Assembly (NCBI RefSeq): GCF_017599305.1
Contig: NZ_JAGFWR010000002.1
Coordinates: forward strand, 186,001-250,000
Direction: 5' to 3'
Origin: Micromonospora antibiotica
GTDB taxonomy: Bacteria > Actinomycetota > Actinomycetes > Mycobacteriales > Micromonosporaceae
Length of the DNA: 64,000 nucleotides
In this document: positions 15,632 to 24,054 of the stretch, piece after piece
Numbering within the stretch: position 1 is the first letter of the stretch
How the letters are laid out: each line of letters opens with the position of its first letter
Program-made: the position numbers and the translations under genes
The notes under the pieces: model-generated
Told to the model about the DNA's origin: nothing
Seen by the model: only the letters and a program-made list of their open reading frames with translations
The model's database searches: none

Positions 15632-17824
15632 TCACCGCCAGGTGTCGGTGGCGCTCCACGAGCCGGTCGACCCGACGGTGGCGCTGCGGTTGCCCCCGGA
15701 CTCCCAGGTCACCGTGCCGTCGGGGTTCTTCTTCAGGTACTTGTACTCGAACGTCGTGTTCGCCGGCAGGGCGACCGTGGCCCGCCACAGCGGGTACGCC
15801 GCCGAGGAGAGCGCCACCGCGTTCGCCGGGTTCCACGAGCCCAGCGCCGCGACACTGCCCACCACGAAGACGTTCTGCCCGTACGAGGTGGTGGCGTTGA
15901 CCGTGAACGACGCCCCCTGCGTGCCGGCCGGGTCGCCCCGGAAGGTGTCGGTGACCGACGCGGTGCCGCTGCCCGGCGTGGTCAACGTCCGGTTGCTCCC
16001 CGACTCCCAGTTCACCACGCCGGCCGTGGTCTTCTTGAGGAACTTGAACTCCACCGCCGTGGCCGCCGGCAGGTTGACCACCGCCCGGTAGGTCCCCCCG
16101 CCCAGCGCGGTCAGCTTGACCGCGGCGGCCGGGGCCCACGAACCCAACGCCGGCACACTGCCGACGACGTAGGCGTCCTGCCCACCGGCGAGGGACGCGG
16201 TGACGGTGAAGGTGGTGGCAACCGTGCCGGCCGGCGCGGTCGGCGTCGGCGTGGCGCTGGCCGTGGGCGTCGGGGTGGCGGTGGGCGTGGTCGCCGGGCC
16301 GCTCTTCGCGTTGACGTGCAGCGCCACCGCGCCGTTGGCGGGGATCTGCACGGTGGCCCGGCCACCGCTGACGGTCACCGTCGTGCCGGTGCAGCCGGAC
16401 CCGCCGCGCGCCCCGGAGATCACGTCGCAGTACGACCCGTCGGCCAGGCCGGTGGTGAAGGTGGCGGTGCTGGCGGAACCGGAGTCGTTGATCCCGATCC
16501 AGGCCCGGTCGCCCCGGTGGAAGCCGATGACGTTGCTGTTGACCACGGTGAAGTCGGAGACGGTCTTGACCGACTTCGCGGTGTTCGCCCAGCCGACCAT
16601 GCCCTTGATCCCGGTGGACCGGGTCAGGCAGTTCCAGCTGTTGCCGCAGACGGTGTCGGTGACGTAGCCGTTGCCGTCGGCGGGCGGCGACTGGTTGCGG
16701 TTGGACCAGGTGAAGCTGTCGTAGACCGACGGCTTGCCGTGCGGGTAGGCCAGCGCGAAGTAGTTGGCCAGGACGTAGTCGCTGCCGTCGCGGTAGGACA
16801 GCACCACCCCGTCGCGCTCCAGGTCGTGGTTGGTGACCATGGCGAACACGTTGGCGCTCGGCGCGTCGAGGTTCCAGCTGCCGACGTTGGCCAGGTTGGC
16901 GATCGAGCCCTGGAACGCCGACTTCAGGCCCTTGGCGTACCCGAAGTCGAGCACGTCGCCGTTGCCGGTGAAGGCGCGGGCCTTGAGGGCGTCGTTGCTG
17001 GCCCCGTCGAAGATCTCCTGGGCGACGTACGGGCGCTTGTTCTCGGCGGTGGTGTTGCGCACCTTGCCGAGGATCGCGGCGAAGTCGTCCTTCTTGACGT
17101 GCTTGACCGCGTCCACCCGGAACCCGTCGACCCCGAGGCCGACCAGGTCGTTGAGGAAGCCGGCGACCTTGGTACGGACGCTGTCCTTCTCGGTGTAGAG
17201 GTCGGTCAGGGACAGCAGCTCGCAGCTGGTCACCTGGGCCTCGTTGTTCCAGTCGTTGATCGCACCGGAGGTCGGGCAGTTGTCACCCGGGCGGTGGAAG
17301 TCGCCGGTGCCGTAGGGCACGGCCGGGAAGCTGTAGCCGGGGCCGGAGAAGTCGGTGCCGGCGTACCCGACGACCGACTCGGGGTTGTTGGCGCCGGCCA
17401 TGTGGTTGACCACCGCGTCGACGTACACCCGCACGCCGGCGTTGTGGCAGGTGGTGACCATGTCGGCGAACTGCTGCCGGGTGCCGAAGCGGCTCTCCAG
17501 CCGGTAGGAGACCGGCTGGTACACCTCGTACCAGGGGTGGACGCCGTCGGCGCTGCTCGGCAGGCTGACCGACTCCTGCGGCGGGGCGACCTGCACCGCG
17601 CCGTAGCCGGCCGGACCGAGGTGGTCGGTGCACGCGGCGGCGACGGAGCGCCAGTTCCATTCCCAGAGGTTGGCGGTGACCTCGCTGTCGTTGAGGGCTA
17701 CGGCGGCGGTCGCGGGGGCGGTGGCCGGCAGCGCGCTCAGCGCGGCGAGGGAGGAGGCGGTGACAGCGAGGGCGAGGAGGCCCCGTCGCAGACGGGTTCC
17801 CCGGAAAACGCGGGGTGCGGACAT
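15632..17824 (-). CDS. Secreted alpha-amylase GH13 with two C-terminal CBM20 starch-binding domains
   Basis: A 730-aa enzyme that hydrolyses internal alpha-1,4 bonds of starch. Residues 1-41 are a signal peptide. The GH13 barrel carries all four conserved regions: DAVVNHM, GFRVDAVKH (nucleophile Asp), QEIFDG (acid/base Glu) and VTNHDLERDG. After a linker, two CBM20 domains follow, each with the GSVPALGSW/GSVAALGSW and WESGSNR/WESGGNR starch-binding tryptophans. The second CBM20 is complete to the C-terminus. The start is the ATG at 17824; the frame upstream of it is promoter DNA. A 12-bp palindrome (17918) marks the likely operator. Confidence 0.95.
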   Translation of the reverse strand: MSAPRVFRGTRLRRGLLALAVTASSLAALSALPATAPATAAVALNDSEVTANLWEWNWRSVAAACTDHLGPAGYGAVQVAPPQESVSLPSSADGVHPWYEVYQPVSYRLESRFGTRQQFADMVTTCHNAGVRVYVDAVVNHMAGANNPESVVGYAGTDFSGPGYSFPAVPYGTGDFHRPGDNCPTSGAINDWNNEAQVTSCELLSLTDLYTEKDSVRTKVAGFLNDLVGLGVDGFRVDAVKHVKKDDFAAILGKVRNTTAENKRPYVAQEIFDGASNDALKARAFTGNGDVLDFGYAKGLKSAFQGSIANLANVGSWNLDAPSANVFAMVTNHDLERDGVVLSYRDGSDYVLANYFALAYPHGKPSVYDSFTWSNRNQSPPADGNGYVTDTVCGNSWNCLTRSTGIKGMVGWANTAKSVKTVSDFTVVNSNVIGFHRGDRAWIGINDSGSASTATFTTGLADGSYCDVISGARGGSGCTGTTVTVSGGRATVQIPANGAVALHVNAKSGPATTPTATPTPTASATPTPTAPAGTVATTFTVTASLAGGQDAYVVGSVPALGSWAPAAAVKLTALGGGTYRAVVNLPAATAVEFKFLKKTTAGVVNWESGSNRTLTTPGSGTASVTDTFRGDPAGTQGASFTVNATTSYGQNVFVVGSVAALGSWNPANAVALSSAAYPLWRATVALPANTTFEYKYLKKNPDGTVTWESGGNRSATVGSTGSWSATDTWR

Positions 17825-17917
17825 CGGGAGTGGACCTACTTCCGGGGGTCGAAGAGGCGCTGGGCGGTGGGACGGCCGTCCGGTGGAGAAGACGATGCGG
17901 CATCGATGAAAGGTTTT

Positions 17918-17929
17918 GCAAGGCCTTGC
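17918..17929. promoter_or_regulatory. Palindrome GCAAGGCCTTGC at the alpha-amylase promoter
   Basis: A perfect 12-bp palindrome. On the minus strand it overlaps a possible -35 TTGCAA that is followed after 18 bp by CATCGT. TTGCA-type repeats are known to bind MalR/Reg1-like LacI-family repressors before actinomycete amylase genes, so this is a candidate MalR-type site (inference). Confidence 0.5.
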
Positions 17930-18027
17930 GGCAGAGTTTTCGACATCTGCCGGCAATGATCCGCAAAACATTGCACCCTTGGGCGCGGCGGGCTCACCCT
18001 GCGTCGCCATCACCCGCATCGGGGGGC

Positions 18028-18501
18028 TTGCGGTCCTGGTCGCTGTTCGCCTGGCTCGGCAACCGGGTACGCGCCAACTACGGCATCGCCCGGCTCACCC
18101 TGCTGGCCACCACCCCGGTGATGTTCGCGCTCGCCGTCACCACCCGGGAGGCGTTCCAGGACCCACCCGGCGGGATCGACACGCCGCCGTGGTTCGTGGG
18201 CTGCTATCTCGCCGTACGCTGCTGCTACCTGGGCCTGCGCCTGTACTCGTCGCCGCAGCTGCGGGCGCGCGACGTCCTGGCGCTCACCGTGCCCCCGGTC
18301 CTGGCCGCCGGCCTGCTGACCGGCGCGGCGCTGCTGCCGCGCACCGCGCTGCCCACCGACCGGATAATCGCCGCGCAGGTGCTGCTGTGGGTGCGGGCCG
18401 GCATCGTCGACTACGTCGTCAGCCAGGCCCTGCCACTGCCGCGCGGACCGTCCCGGTCCCCGCGTCGGTTCCGACGCGGGGACCGGGGTCACCCCGGGTA
18501 A
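18028..18501 (+). pseudogene. Remnant of a low-temperature-requirement A (LtrA)-like membrane protein
   Basis: The frame encodes hydrophobic stretches such as ARLTLLATTPVMFALAV, PWFVGCYLAVRCCYLGL and VLLWVRAGIVDYVV, whose order and spacing resemble the middle of LtrA proteins. A full LtrA has ~370-400 aa; only ~150 are present, the usual N-terminal FFDLVFVFA segment is missing, and no ribosome site precedes the possible TTG start. The last ~16 codons coincide with a perfect 16-bp hairpin (18453-18486) that looks like the terminator of the converging pectinesterase. I read this as a decayed gene fragment; a very short live membrane protein is the alternative. Confidence 0.45.
18453..18486. terminator. 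Perfect 16-bp hairpin downstream of pectinesterase 2
   Basis: Arms 18453-18468 and 18471-18486 are exact reverse complements with only TT between them. It lies 41 bases past the stop of the minus-strand pectinesterase gene and inside the 3' end of the LtrA-like remnant. Confidence 0.7.
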
Positions 18502-18526
18502 GGTTCGTCCGCCGTCGGCCGGACGC

Positions 18527-19972
18527 TCACATCGGGTTCCAGCCGTCGCTGCCGGCCAGGTAGCGCTGCGGCGTGTAGGTGGCCGCCTGGGCGTCGCTGA
18601 GCTGGGGACGGTTGCCGTTGGTGCCGGCACCGGGCCCGGTGTTGCGGTACTCGCGGAACCGCGCGTTCTGCCACACGTTGCCGGACATGTCGATCCAGGG
18701 CTGGGCGGTCTTCAGGGTCGCGCTGAGCGTCGACTCGCGGTAGAGGACCTGGGCGTCCGGCCCCCACGGGCGACCGAGCTGGGTGGTGTTGTTCGTCGCC
18801 CCGGTGATCGTCGACCGGTAGATCAGCATCCCGTACGTCTTGCTGGCCGGCGTCCGGGCGGCGGTGATCGGTCCACCGGTCGACCGCTTCTCGTAGATCG
18901 AGCTGCTGTCGACGACGATCGTGCCGCCGCCGAAAATAAAGTCGACGGTGCCCTCCACGTAGGAGCCGACCACGTACGCGCGGGTCTTGTCGTTGACCAG
19001 GAAGGTGTCCTGGTCACCGAGGAGCCGGACGTTGCGCAGCACCGCCCGGTCGGCGTTCAGGTGCAGCGCCACCGCCTGCTGGTCGACGCCCGAGGAGTTC
19101 TCCACGAAGTCGTTGGCGATGGTCAGGTTCTCGGCGACGAAGTTCGCCCCGTCGACGAACATGCTCGCGCTGTTGAAGGTGCCGTAGGTGGTGCCGTCCG
19201 GCTTACGGGTGCCGGCGGAGTTGTTGTAGACGAGCACCACGTTCGACGGCGCCGAGCCGAGGCCCCGCAGGGTGACGTTGGTCTTGTTCGAGGCCACCCG
19301 GACGACCTCGCGGTAGGTGCCGGGCTTGATGGTGATCGTGGTCCGGCTGGAACTGTTCGCCGGCACCGCGTCGATGGCGGCCTGCACCGTGCGGTACCTG
19401 CCGGTGCCGTCCGAGGCGACCGTCGGCGTCCCGCTGGTCGGCGGAGGCGTGGTCGGCGGTGGGGTGGTCGGCGGAGGCGGGGTAGTGGGGGGCGGCGTCG
19501 TCGGGGGCGGGGTGGTCGGCGGTGGCGGGGTGGTCGGCGCGGCGGTGGTGGGGGTGGTCGTCCCGGTGCAGGCCGTGCCGTTGAGCGTGAAGCCGGCGGG
19601 GTCGGGGTTGCTGCCGGTCCAGGTGCCGTTGAACCCGACGTCCACCACGCCACCGGTGCCGATGGCGGCGTTGTAGTCGAGGTTGGTGGCGACGACGGCG
19701 CCGCTGGCCGGGCTGGCGGTGAAGCCCCACGCGCTGGTGATGGTCTGCCCGGCGGGGAAGGTCCAGCCGAGCCGCCAGCCGTTGACGGGGTCACCCAGGT
19801 TTTTGATCGAGATGGCGGCGGTGAAGCCACCGGTCCACTGGGCACCGACCTGGTAGGTGACCTGACAGCCGGCGGCGGCCTGCGCCGAGACGGCGGTGAC
19901 GACACCGGCGACGAGGGTGGTGGTGACGGCGGTGGCGACGATCGACGCCGCCCGCCGGGTGCGATTTCTCAC
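18527..19972 (-). CDS. Secreted pectinesterase (CE8) with N-terminal CBM2
   Basis: A 481-aa enzyme. After a signal peptide (VRNRTRRAASIVATAVTT..., cut near AQA-A) residues ~32-135 form a CBM2 cellulose-binding domain (CQVTYQVGAQWTGGF ... NGTACTG) with its two Cys and exposed Trp. A Pro/Thr linker (PPPTTPP repeats, ~136-178) joins it to a pectin methylesterase beta-helix with catalytic aspartates in GDQDTFL and GTVDFIFG and the closing QLGRPWGPD. GTG 19972 is preferred because GGGGAG lies 8-13 bases before it and the signal peptide starts there. Unlike pectinesterase 1 it is tethered to cellulose rather than bearing the shared unassigned module. Confidence 0.92.
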   Translation of the reverse strand: MRNRTRRAASIVATAVTTTLVAGVVTAVSAQAAAGCQVTYQVGAQWTGGFTAAISIKNLGDPVNGWRLGWTFPAGQTITSAWGFTASPASGAVVATNLDYNAAIGTGGVVDVGFNGTWTGSNPDPAGFTLNGTACTGTTTPTTAAPTTPPPPTTPPPTTPPPTTPPPPTTPPPTTPPPTSGTPTVASDGTGRYRTVQAAIDAVPANSSSRTTITIKPGTYREVVRVASNKTNVTLRGLGSAPSNVVLVYNNSAGTRKPDGTTYGTFNSASMFVDGANFVAENLTIANDFVENSSGVDQQAVALHLNADRAVLRNVRLLGDQDTFLVNDKTRAYVVGSYVEGTVDFIFGGGTIVVDSSSIYEKRSTGGPITAARTPASKTYGMLIYRSTITGATNNTTQLGRPWGPDAQVLYRESTLSATLKTAQPWIDMSGNVWQNARFREYRNTGPGAGTNGNRPQLSDAQAATYTPQRYLAGSDGWNPM

Positions 19973-20009
19973 GAGCGAACTCCCCGGGGTATCCGAACAC
20001 GGACCGCCG

Positions 20010-20023
20010 TGGGAGCGCTCACA
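20010..20023. promoter_or_regulatory. CebR-like operator TGGGAGCGCTCACA
   Basis: This matches 13 of 14 positions of the TGGGAGCGCTCCCA box bound by CebR-type LacI repressors of cello-oligosaccharide use. It lies 37 bp upstream of the CBM2 pectinesterase start, just downstream of a possible -10 (TATGCA on the minus strand). A cellulose-targeted pectinesterase under cellobiose control would make sense. Confidence 0.6.
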
Positions 20024-20175
20024 TGAGCCTTGCATACCCGACCTCCGCTGTAAAGCGTCACCGACCGGGCACTCCCGGTGGGCGCGGGCCCGTTCGGTCA
20101 TCCGGTGCTGATCATCCTGTCGGTCGGGCCTGTTACGGTCGCGCCGCTGTCACACCAGTCGAGCCGGAGGTAGGC

Positions 20176-21108
20176 GTGATCCGTTCGCACATGTCGTCGT
20201 TCGCCGGAATGCCGGTGTTCCCCTTCACACCGGGGATGACCCTGCCCGACGACCCGTCGGCCGTCGCCTGGCGGCTGGAGGTCGAGGACTTCGAGGCCGA
20301 GCCGGAGGAGTTCGCCGGCCTGGTCGCGGCGCTGCGGGCGGAGGTGCCCGGCGAGGCGGTCCACGCCCTGGTGATCGGCGAGTGGGGCTCGGCATACGAG
20401 CGGGCCCTGCCGGTCGACCTGCTGGCCGACGCCGCGAAGGACTGGACCGCCCTGCGCGCGGTGTTCCTGGCCGACCTGGTCAGCGAGCAGTGCGAGATCT
20501 CCTGGCTCACCCACGGTGACCTCACCCCGCTGCTCACCGCCTACCCGCAGCTGGAGACGCTGTGGGTGCGCGGGGCCAACGAGCTGACCCTGCAACCGGT
20601 ACGCCACACCGGGCTGCGGGAACTGGGCTTCCAGACCGGCGGCCTGCCGGCCGAGGTGACCCGGGCGGTGGGCGACAGCGACCTGCCCGCCCTGCACCGG
20701 CTCGACCTGTGGCTCGGCCGGCAGGACTACGGCGGCGACACCGGCGTCGACGACCTGGCCGCGATCCTGGCCGGCGACCGGCTGCCCGCGCTGCGGCACC
20801 TGGCGGTCTGCAACGCCGAGTTCGCCGACCACGTCGCGCGGGCGGTGGCCACCGCCCCGGTGGTGGCCCGGCTGGAGGTGCTCGACCTGTCGATGGGCGT
20901 GCTCACCGACCCCGGCGCCGAGGCGCTGCTGGCCGGGCAGCCGCTGACCCACCTGCGCCGCCTCGACCTGCACCACCACTTCCTCTCCCCCGAGGTCGCA
21001 CAGCGGCTGACCGACGCGCTGCCCGGTGTCCAGGTCGACCTGGACGACCCGCAGACGCCCGACGAGTACCACGGCACCGTCTACCGGTTCACCGCGGTCG
21101 GGGAGTGA
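20176..21108 (+). CDS. STM4015 family leucine-rich protein (copy 1)
   Basis: A 310-aa soluble protein. The N-terminal half holds a helical domain with VIGEWGSAYE; the C-terminal half has leucine-rich repeat units (LPALHRLDLWLG, LPALRHLAVCN, VARLEVLDLSMG, LTHLRRLDLHHH). Marked features shared with its tandem neighbour are the His triplet in DLHHHFLS and the C-terminal tail YRFTAVGE. It belongs to the STM4015 family named after a Salmonella gene of unknown function. GTG 20176 is preferred over ATG 20191 because GGAGG (20166-20170) lies 5 bases ahead of it. It is the first gene of a six-gene operon with spacing from -13 to +6 bp. Confidence 0.85.
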   Translation: MIRSHMSSFAGMPVFPFTPGMTLPDDPSAVAWRLEVEDFEAEPEEFAGLVAALRAEVPGEAVHALVIGEWGSAYERALPVDLLADAAKDWTALRAVFLADLVSEQCEISWLTHGDLTPLLTAYPQLETLWVRGANELTLQPVRHTGLRELGFQTGGLPAEVTRAVGDSDLPALHRLDLWLGRQDYGGDTGVDDLAAILAGDRLPALRHLAVCNAEFADHVARAVATAPVVARLEVLDLSMGVLTDPGAEALLAGQPLTHLRRLDLHHHFLSPEVAQRLTDALPGVQVDLDDPQTPDEYHGTVYRFTAVGE

Positions 21109-21114
21109 GCGGCG

Positions 21115-22065
21115 ATGACGTTCGGTTCCCACGCGCAGACGTTCGCCGGCCGGCCGGTGGTCGAGTTCCCCGCCGACGGTCCGCTGCCCACCGTGGACGG
21201 CCCGGTCTGCTGGCGGGTCGCCGACTGGCACTTCGACGGCAACACCCGGCAGGACACCCTGTCGGAACAGTTCCGGGACCGGTTCGACAGGTTCGTCGAG
21301 CAGGTCGGTGACCAGGCCGAGGCGATGGTCGTCGGGGCCTGGGGATACGCGGCGTTCCACCACGCCCCGATCGCCCAGCTCTGCGCGGCGGCCCCCCGGC
21401 TGCCCCGGCTGCGGGCCCTGTTCCTCGGCGACATGGTCACCGAGGAGTGCGAGGTCTCCTGGATGCGGGTCGGCGACGTCAGCCCGTTGCTGACCGCGTA
21501 CCCGCAGCTGGAGGTGCTGCGGGTACGCGGCGGCGAGGACTTCAGCTTCTCCCCGGTGCGCCACGACCGGCTGCGGACGCTGTCCGTACAGAGCGGCGGG
21601 CTGCCCCGGGAGTTCGTCGCCGCGGTGCTCGGCTCGCAGCTGCCCGCACTGCACCACCTGGACCTGTGGCTGGGCACCGACGACTACGGCGGGGACACCA
21701 CCGTGGCCGACCTGGACGCGTTGCTGGCCGGCAAGCTCTTCCCGGCGCTGCGCCGGCTCGGGCTGCGCAACTCCGTGATCACCGACGAGTTGGCCGCCGC
21801 GCTCGCCACCGCCGCCGTGGTGCCCCGGTTGGAGCGGCTCGACCTGTCGCTGGGCACCCTGTCCGACGACGGGCTCGCCGCACTGCTCGCCGGGCAGCCC
21901 CTCACCCACCTGTCCGCGCTCGACCTGCACCACCACTACCTGTCGGAGGAGGCCGCCGACCGGGTCGTCGCCGCGTTGCCCGACGTCGAGGTGGACGTCT
22001 CCGAACCGCAGGAAGCCGACGAGGACGACGGGGAGACCTACCGCTACACGGCGGTGTCGGAGTGA
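21115..22065 (+). CDS. STM4015 family leucine-rich protein (copy 2)
   Basis: A 316-aa paralog of the preceding gene, clearly a tandem duplicate: it repeats LTAYPQLE, LPALHHLDLWLG, DYGGDT, LAGQPLTHL and DLHHHYLS, and ends in the matching tail YRYTAVSE. It has the same leucine-rich repeat layout, with an acidic stretch before the tail (EADEDDGE). ATG 21115 follows GGGGAGTG and lies 6 bp past the previous stop. Two different STM4015 copies in one operon suggest either a heterodimeric subunit pair or two substrates for the radical SAM enzymes downstream (inference). Confidence 0.85.
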   Translation: MTFGSHAQTFAGRPVVEFPADGPLPTVDGPVCWRVADWHFDGNTRQDTLSEQFRDRFDRFVEQVGDQAEAMVVGAWGYAAFHHAPIAQLCAAAPRLPRLRALFLGDMVTEECEVSWMRVGDVSPLLTAYPQLEVLRVRGGEDFSFSPVRHDRLRTLSVQSGGLPREFVAAVLGSQLPALHHLDLWLGTDDYGGDTTVADLDALLAGKLFPALRRLGLRNSVITDELAAALATAAVVPRLERLDLSLGTLSDDGLAALLAGQPLTHLSALDLHHHYLSEEAADRVVAALPDVEVDVSEPQEADEDDGETYRYTAVSE

Positions 22066-22066
22066 C

Positions 22067-23263
22067 ATGCGACTGACCGTGGTGGGCAACCCCGACAACC
22101 GGCGGGTCGCGCTGCTCCGGCGGGCCGTACGCGAGGCGGGGTTGCCCGACCCGGCGGTGCTGCCCTGGGCGCGGGTGCTCACCGGGGCGGCCCCGCCGGA
22201 CGCCGACGCCCTGGTCCGGGTCGACTCCCCCGGCGAGGACGCGGAGGTGGACCGGCTGCTGCGCGGCGCGGCCACCCCCGCCCGGCACGGGGAGCTGATC
22301 GGCCTCGCCGACACGTACGCCGGGCTGGTGGCCGGAATGGGCCGGGTGGCCGCCGGGGGCGCGACGCTGCTCAACCACCCCGACGACGTGGCGGTGCTGT
22401 GCGACAAGCGCCGCTGCCACGCGCTGCTGTCGGCCGCCGGCGTGCCGGTGCCGTCGGCGCTCCCGCCGGTCGGCGGCTACCCGCAGTTGCGGGCGGCGAT
22501 GACGGCGGCCGGCTGGCACCGGGTGTTCGTCAAGCCGGCACACGGCTCGTCGGCGGCCGGGGTGCTCGCGCTCGCCGTCGGGCCGCGCCGGGTGCAGGCG
22601 GTCACCCCGATCGAGATCACCCCGGACGGGCTGTTCAACTCGCTGCGGCTGCGCCGCTACGACGACGAGGCGACCATCGCGGCACTGGTCGACCGGCTCG
22701 CGCCGGAAGGCCTGCACGTGGAGCAGTGGCTACCCAAGGCCGGGCTGGCCGACCGGGTGGTCGACCTGCGGGTGGTGGTGGTCGCCGGCCGGCCCACCCA
22801 CGCGGTGGTCCGGGCCGCCCGGGGCCCGCTGACCAACCTGCACCTGGGCAACGCGCGCGGCGACCTGGACGCGCTGCGGGTCGCGGCCGGCCCGGAGTCC
22901 TGGGCGGCGGCGATGCGGACCTGCGAGCGGGCGGCGGCGTGTTTCCCCCGGTCACTGCATGTCGGGGTCGACCTGATGTTCCTGGTGGGCTGGCGGCGGC
23001 ACGCGGTCGCCGAGGTCAACGCGTTCGGCGACCTGCTGCCCGGCGTGCTGGCCGACGGTCGGGACACCTACGCCGAGCAGGTGCACGCGCTGACCAGCGG
23101 CCGGTGGGACCGGTGGCGGGCGACAGCGCCGGCCCGCCCGCCCGGAGACGGCACGGCGGCGACGGGGCGCGACGCGGTGGCCGGCACGGCGACCGGGTCG
23201 GCCCGCCCGACGGCCGGCGGGCCGGCGACGACGCGACGGGAGGAGGTCGGATGCGCACGCTGA
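22067..23263 (+). CDS. STM4014 family protein, ATP-grasp-like ligase
   Basis: A 398-aa cytoplasmic protein. Several segments follow the ATP-grasp plan: CDKRRCHALLSAAGVPVPS (the helix before the ATP lid), RVFVKPAHGSSAAGV (ATP-binding Lys and Gly-rich loop), VVDLRVVVVAGRPTHAVVR, and VGVDLMFL...VAEVNAFGDL, where Glu and Asn are the expected magnesium ligands. Such enzymes form amide or ester bonds from carboxylates using ATP. The final ~50 residues are low-complexity Ala/Gly/Thr and probably disordered. ATG 22067 lies 1 base past the previous stop. Family name is recognised; the ATP-grasp assignment is from motifs. Confidence 0.82.
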   Translation: MRLTVVGNPDNRRVALLRRAVREAGLPDPAVLPWARVLTGAAPPDADALVRVDSPGEDAEVDRLLRGAATPARHGELIGLADTYAGLVAGMGRVAAGGATLLNHPDDVAVLCDKRRCHALLSAAGVPVPSALPPVGGYPQLRAAMTAAGWHRVFVKPAHGSSAAGVLALAVGPRRVQAVTPIEITPDGLFNSLRLRRYDDEATIAALVDRLAPEGLHVEQWLPKAGLADRVVDLRVVVVAGRPTHAVVRAARGPLTNLHLGNARGDLDALRVAAGPESWAAAMRTCERAAACFPRSLHVGVDLMFLVGWRRHAVAEVNAFGDLLPGVLADGRDTYAEQVHALTSGRWDRWRATAPARPPGDGTAATGRDAVAGTATGSARPTAGGPATTRREEVGCAR

Positions 23264-24054
23264 TCGGCAGTCACGACATCTGCCTGGTCACCCTGGACAC
23301 ACTGCGTTTCGACGTGGCCGACGAGATGGCCGAAGCCGGTCGGACACCCCGGCTGGCCCGGGTGTTGCCGGGCGGGCGGTGGGAGCGGCGGCACTCCCCC
23401 GCCAGCTTCACCTACGCCGCGCACCACGCCTTCTTCGCCGGCTTCCTGCCCACCCCGGTGGGGCCGGGTCGGCACGAGCGGCTGTACGCGGCGGCGTTCC
23501 CGGGCAGCGAGACCGCCGGGGCCGACACCTGGGTCTTCGACGCCCCCGACCTGCCGACCGCGCTGGCCGGGGCGGGTTACCACACGCTCTGCCTGGGCGG
23601 GGTGGGCTTCTTCAACCGGCGCAGCCCGCTCGGGTCGGTGCTGCCCGGCCTGTTCGCCGAGGCGCACTGGGAGCCGGCGTTCGGGGTCACCTCCCCCACC
23701 TGCCTGGACGCGCAGCTCGACCGGCTGGCCGAGGTGCTGCCCGGCCAGCCCGCCGACCGGCCGGTGTTCACCTTCCTCAACGTCGCCGCCCTGCACCAAC
23801 CCAACCGGCACCACCTGCCCGGCGCGGCACACGACAGCCGGGACAGTCACGCCGCTGCCCTGGAGTACGTCGACTCCCGGGTCGACCGGCTGTTCGCCCT
23901 GCTCACCGGGCGGGGGCGGCCGGTGTTCACGATCATCTGTTCCGACCACGGCACCGCGTACGGCGAGGACGGGCACACCGGCCACCGGGTCGGCCACAAC
24001 GTGGTGTGGACCGTGCCGTACGCCCACTTCACTCTGCGACCGGGGGAATGGTGA
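23251..24054 (+). CDS. STM4013 family hydrolase (sulfatase/alkaline phosphatase superfamily)
   Basis: A 267-aa protein. The N-terminal VTLDTLRFDVADEM supplies the first metal ligands (D16), and CSDHGTAYGEDGHTGH supplies the second pair (D232, H233) plus later His residues, as in sulfatases and phospho-/phosphono-transferases. The expected nucleophile region is SPASFTYAAHHAFF; there is no CxPSR sulfatase motif, so Ser52 or Thr54 rather than formylglycine is likely. No signal peptide or membrane helix, so it should act in the cytoplasm. It is short for the superfamily. It overlaps the STM4014 gene by 13 bp and has the ribosome site GGGAGGAGG. Substrate unknown. Confidence 0.82.
   Translation: MRTLIGSHDICLVTLDTLRFDVADEMAEAGRTPRLARVLPGGRWERRHSPASFTYAAHHAFFAGFLPTPVGPGRHERLYAAAFPGSETAGADTWVFDAPDLPTALAGAGYHTLCLGGVGFFNRRSPLGSVLPGLFAEAHWEPAFGVTSPTCLDAQLDRLAEVLPGQPADRPVFTFLNVAALHQPNRHHLPGAAHDSRDSHAAALEYVDSRVDRLFALLTGRGRPVFTIICSDHGTAYGEDGHTGHRVGHNVVWTVPYAHFTLRPGEW

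Noticed and set aside
13360..15900. 846-residue plus-strand open frame across PL9
   Set aside because: It runs through two terminators and the PL9 promoter and has no recognisable domain.
20098..22407. 769-residue minus-strand open frame opposite the STM4015 pair
   Set aside because: Repetitive Gly/Gln/Arg/Val translation mirrors the LRR codons; both plus-strand genes have ribosome sites and family matches.
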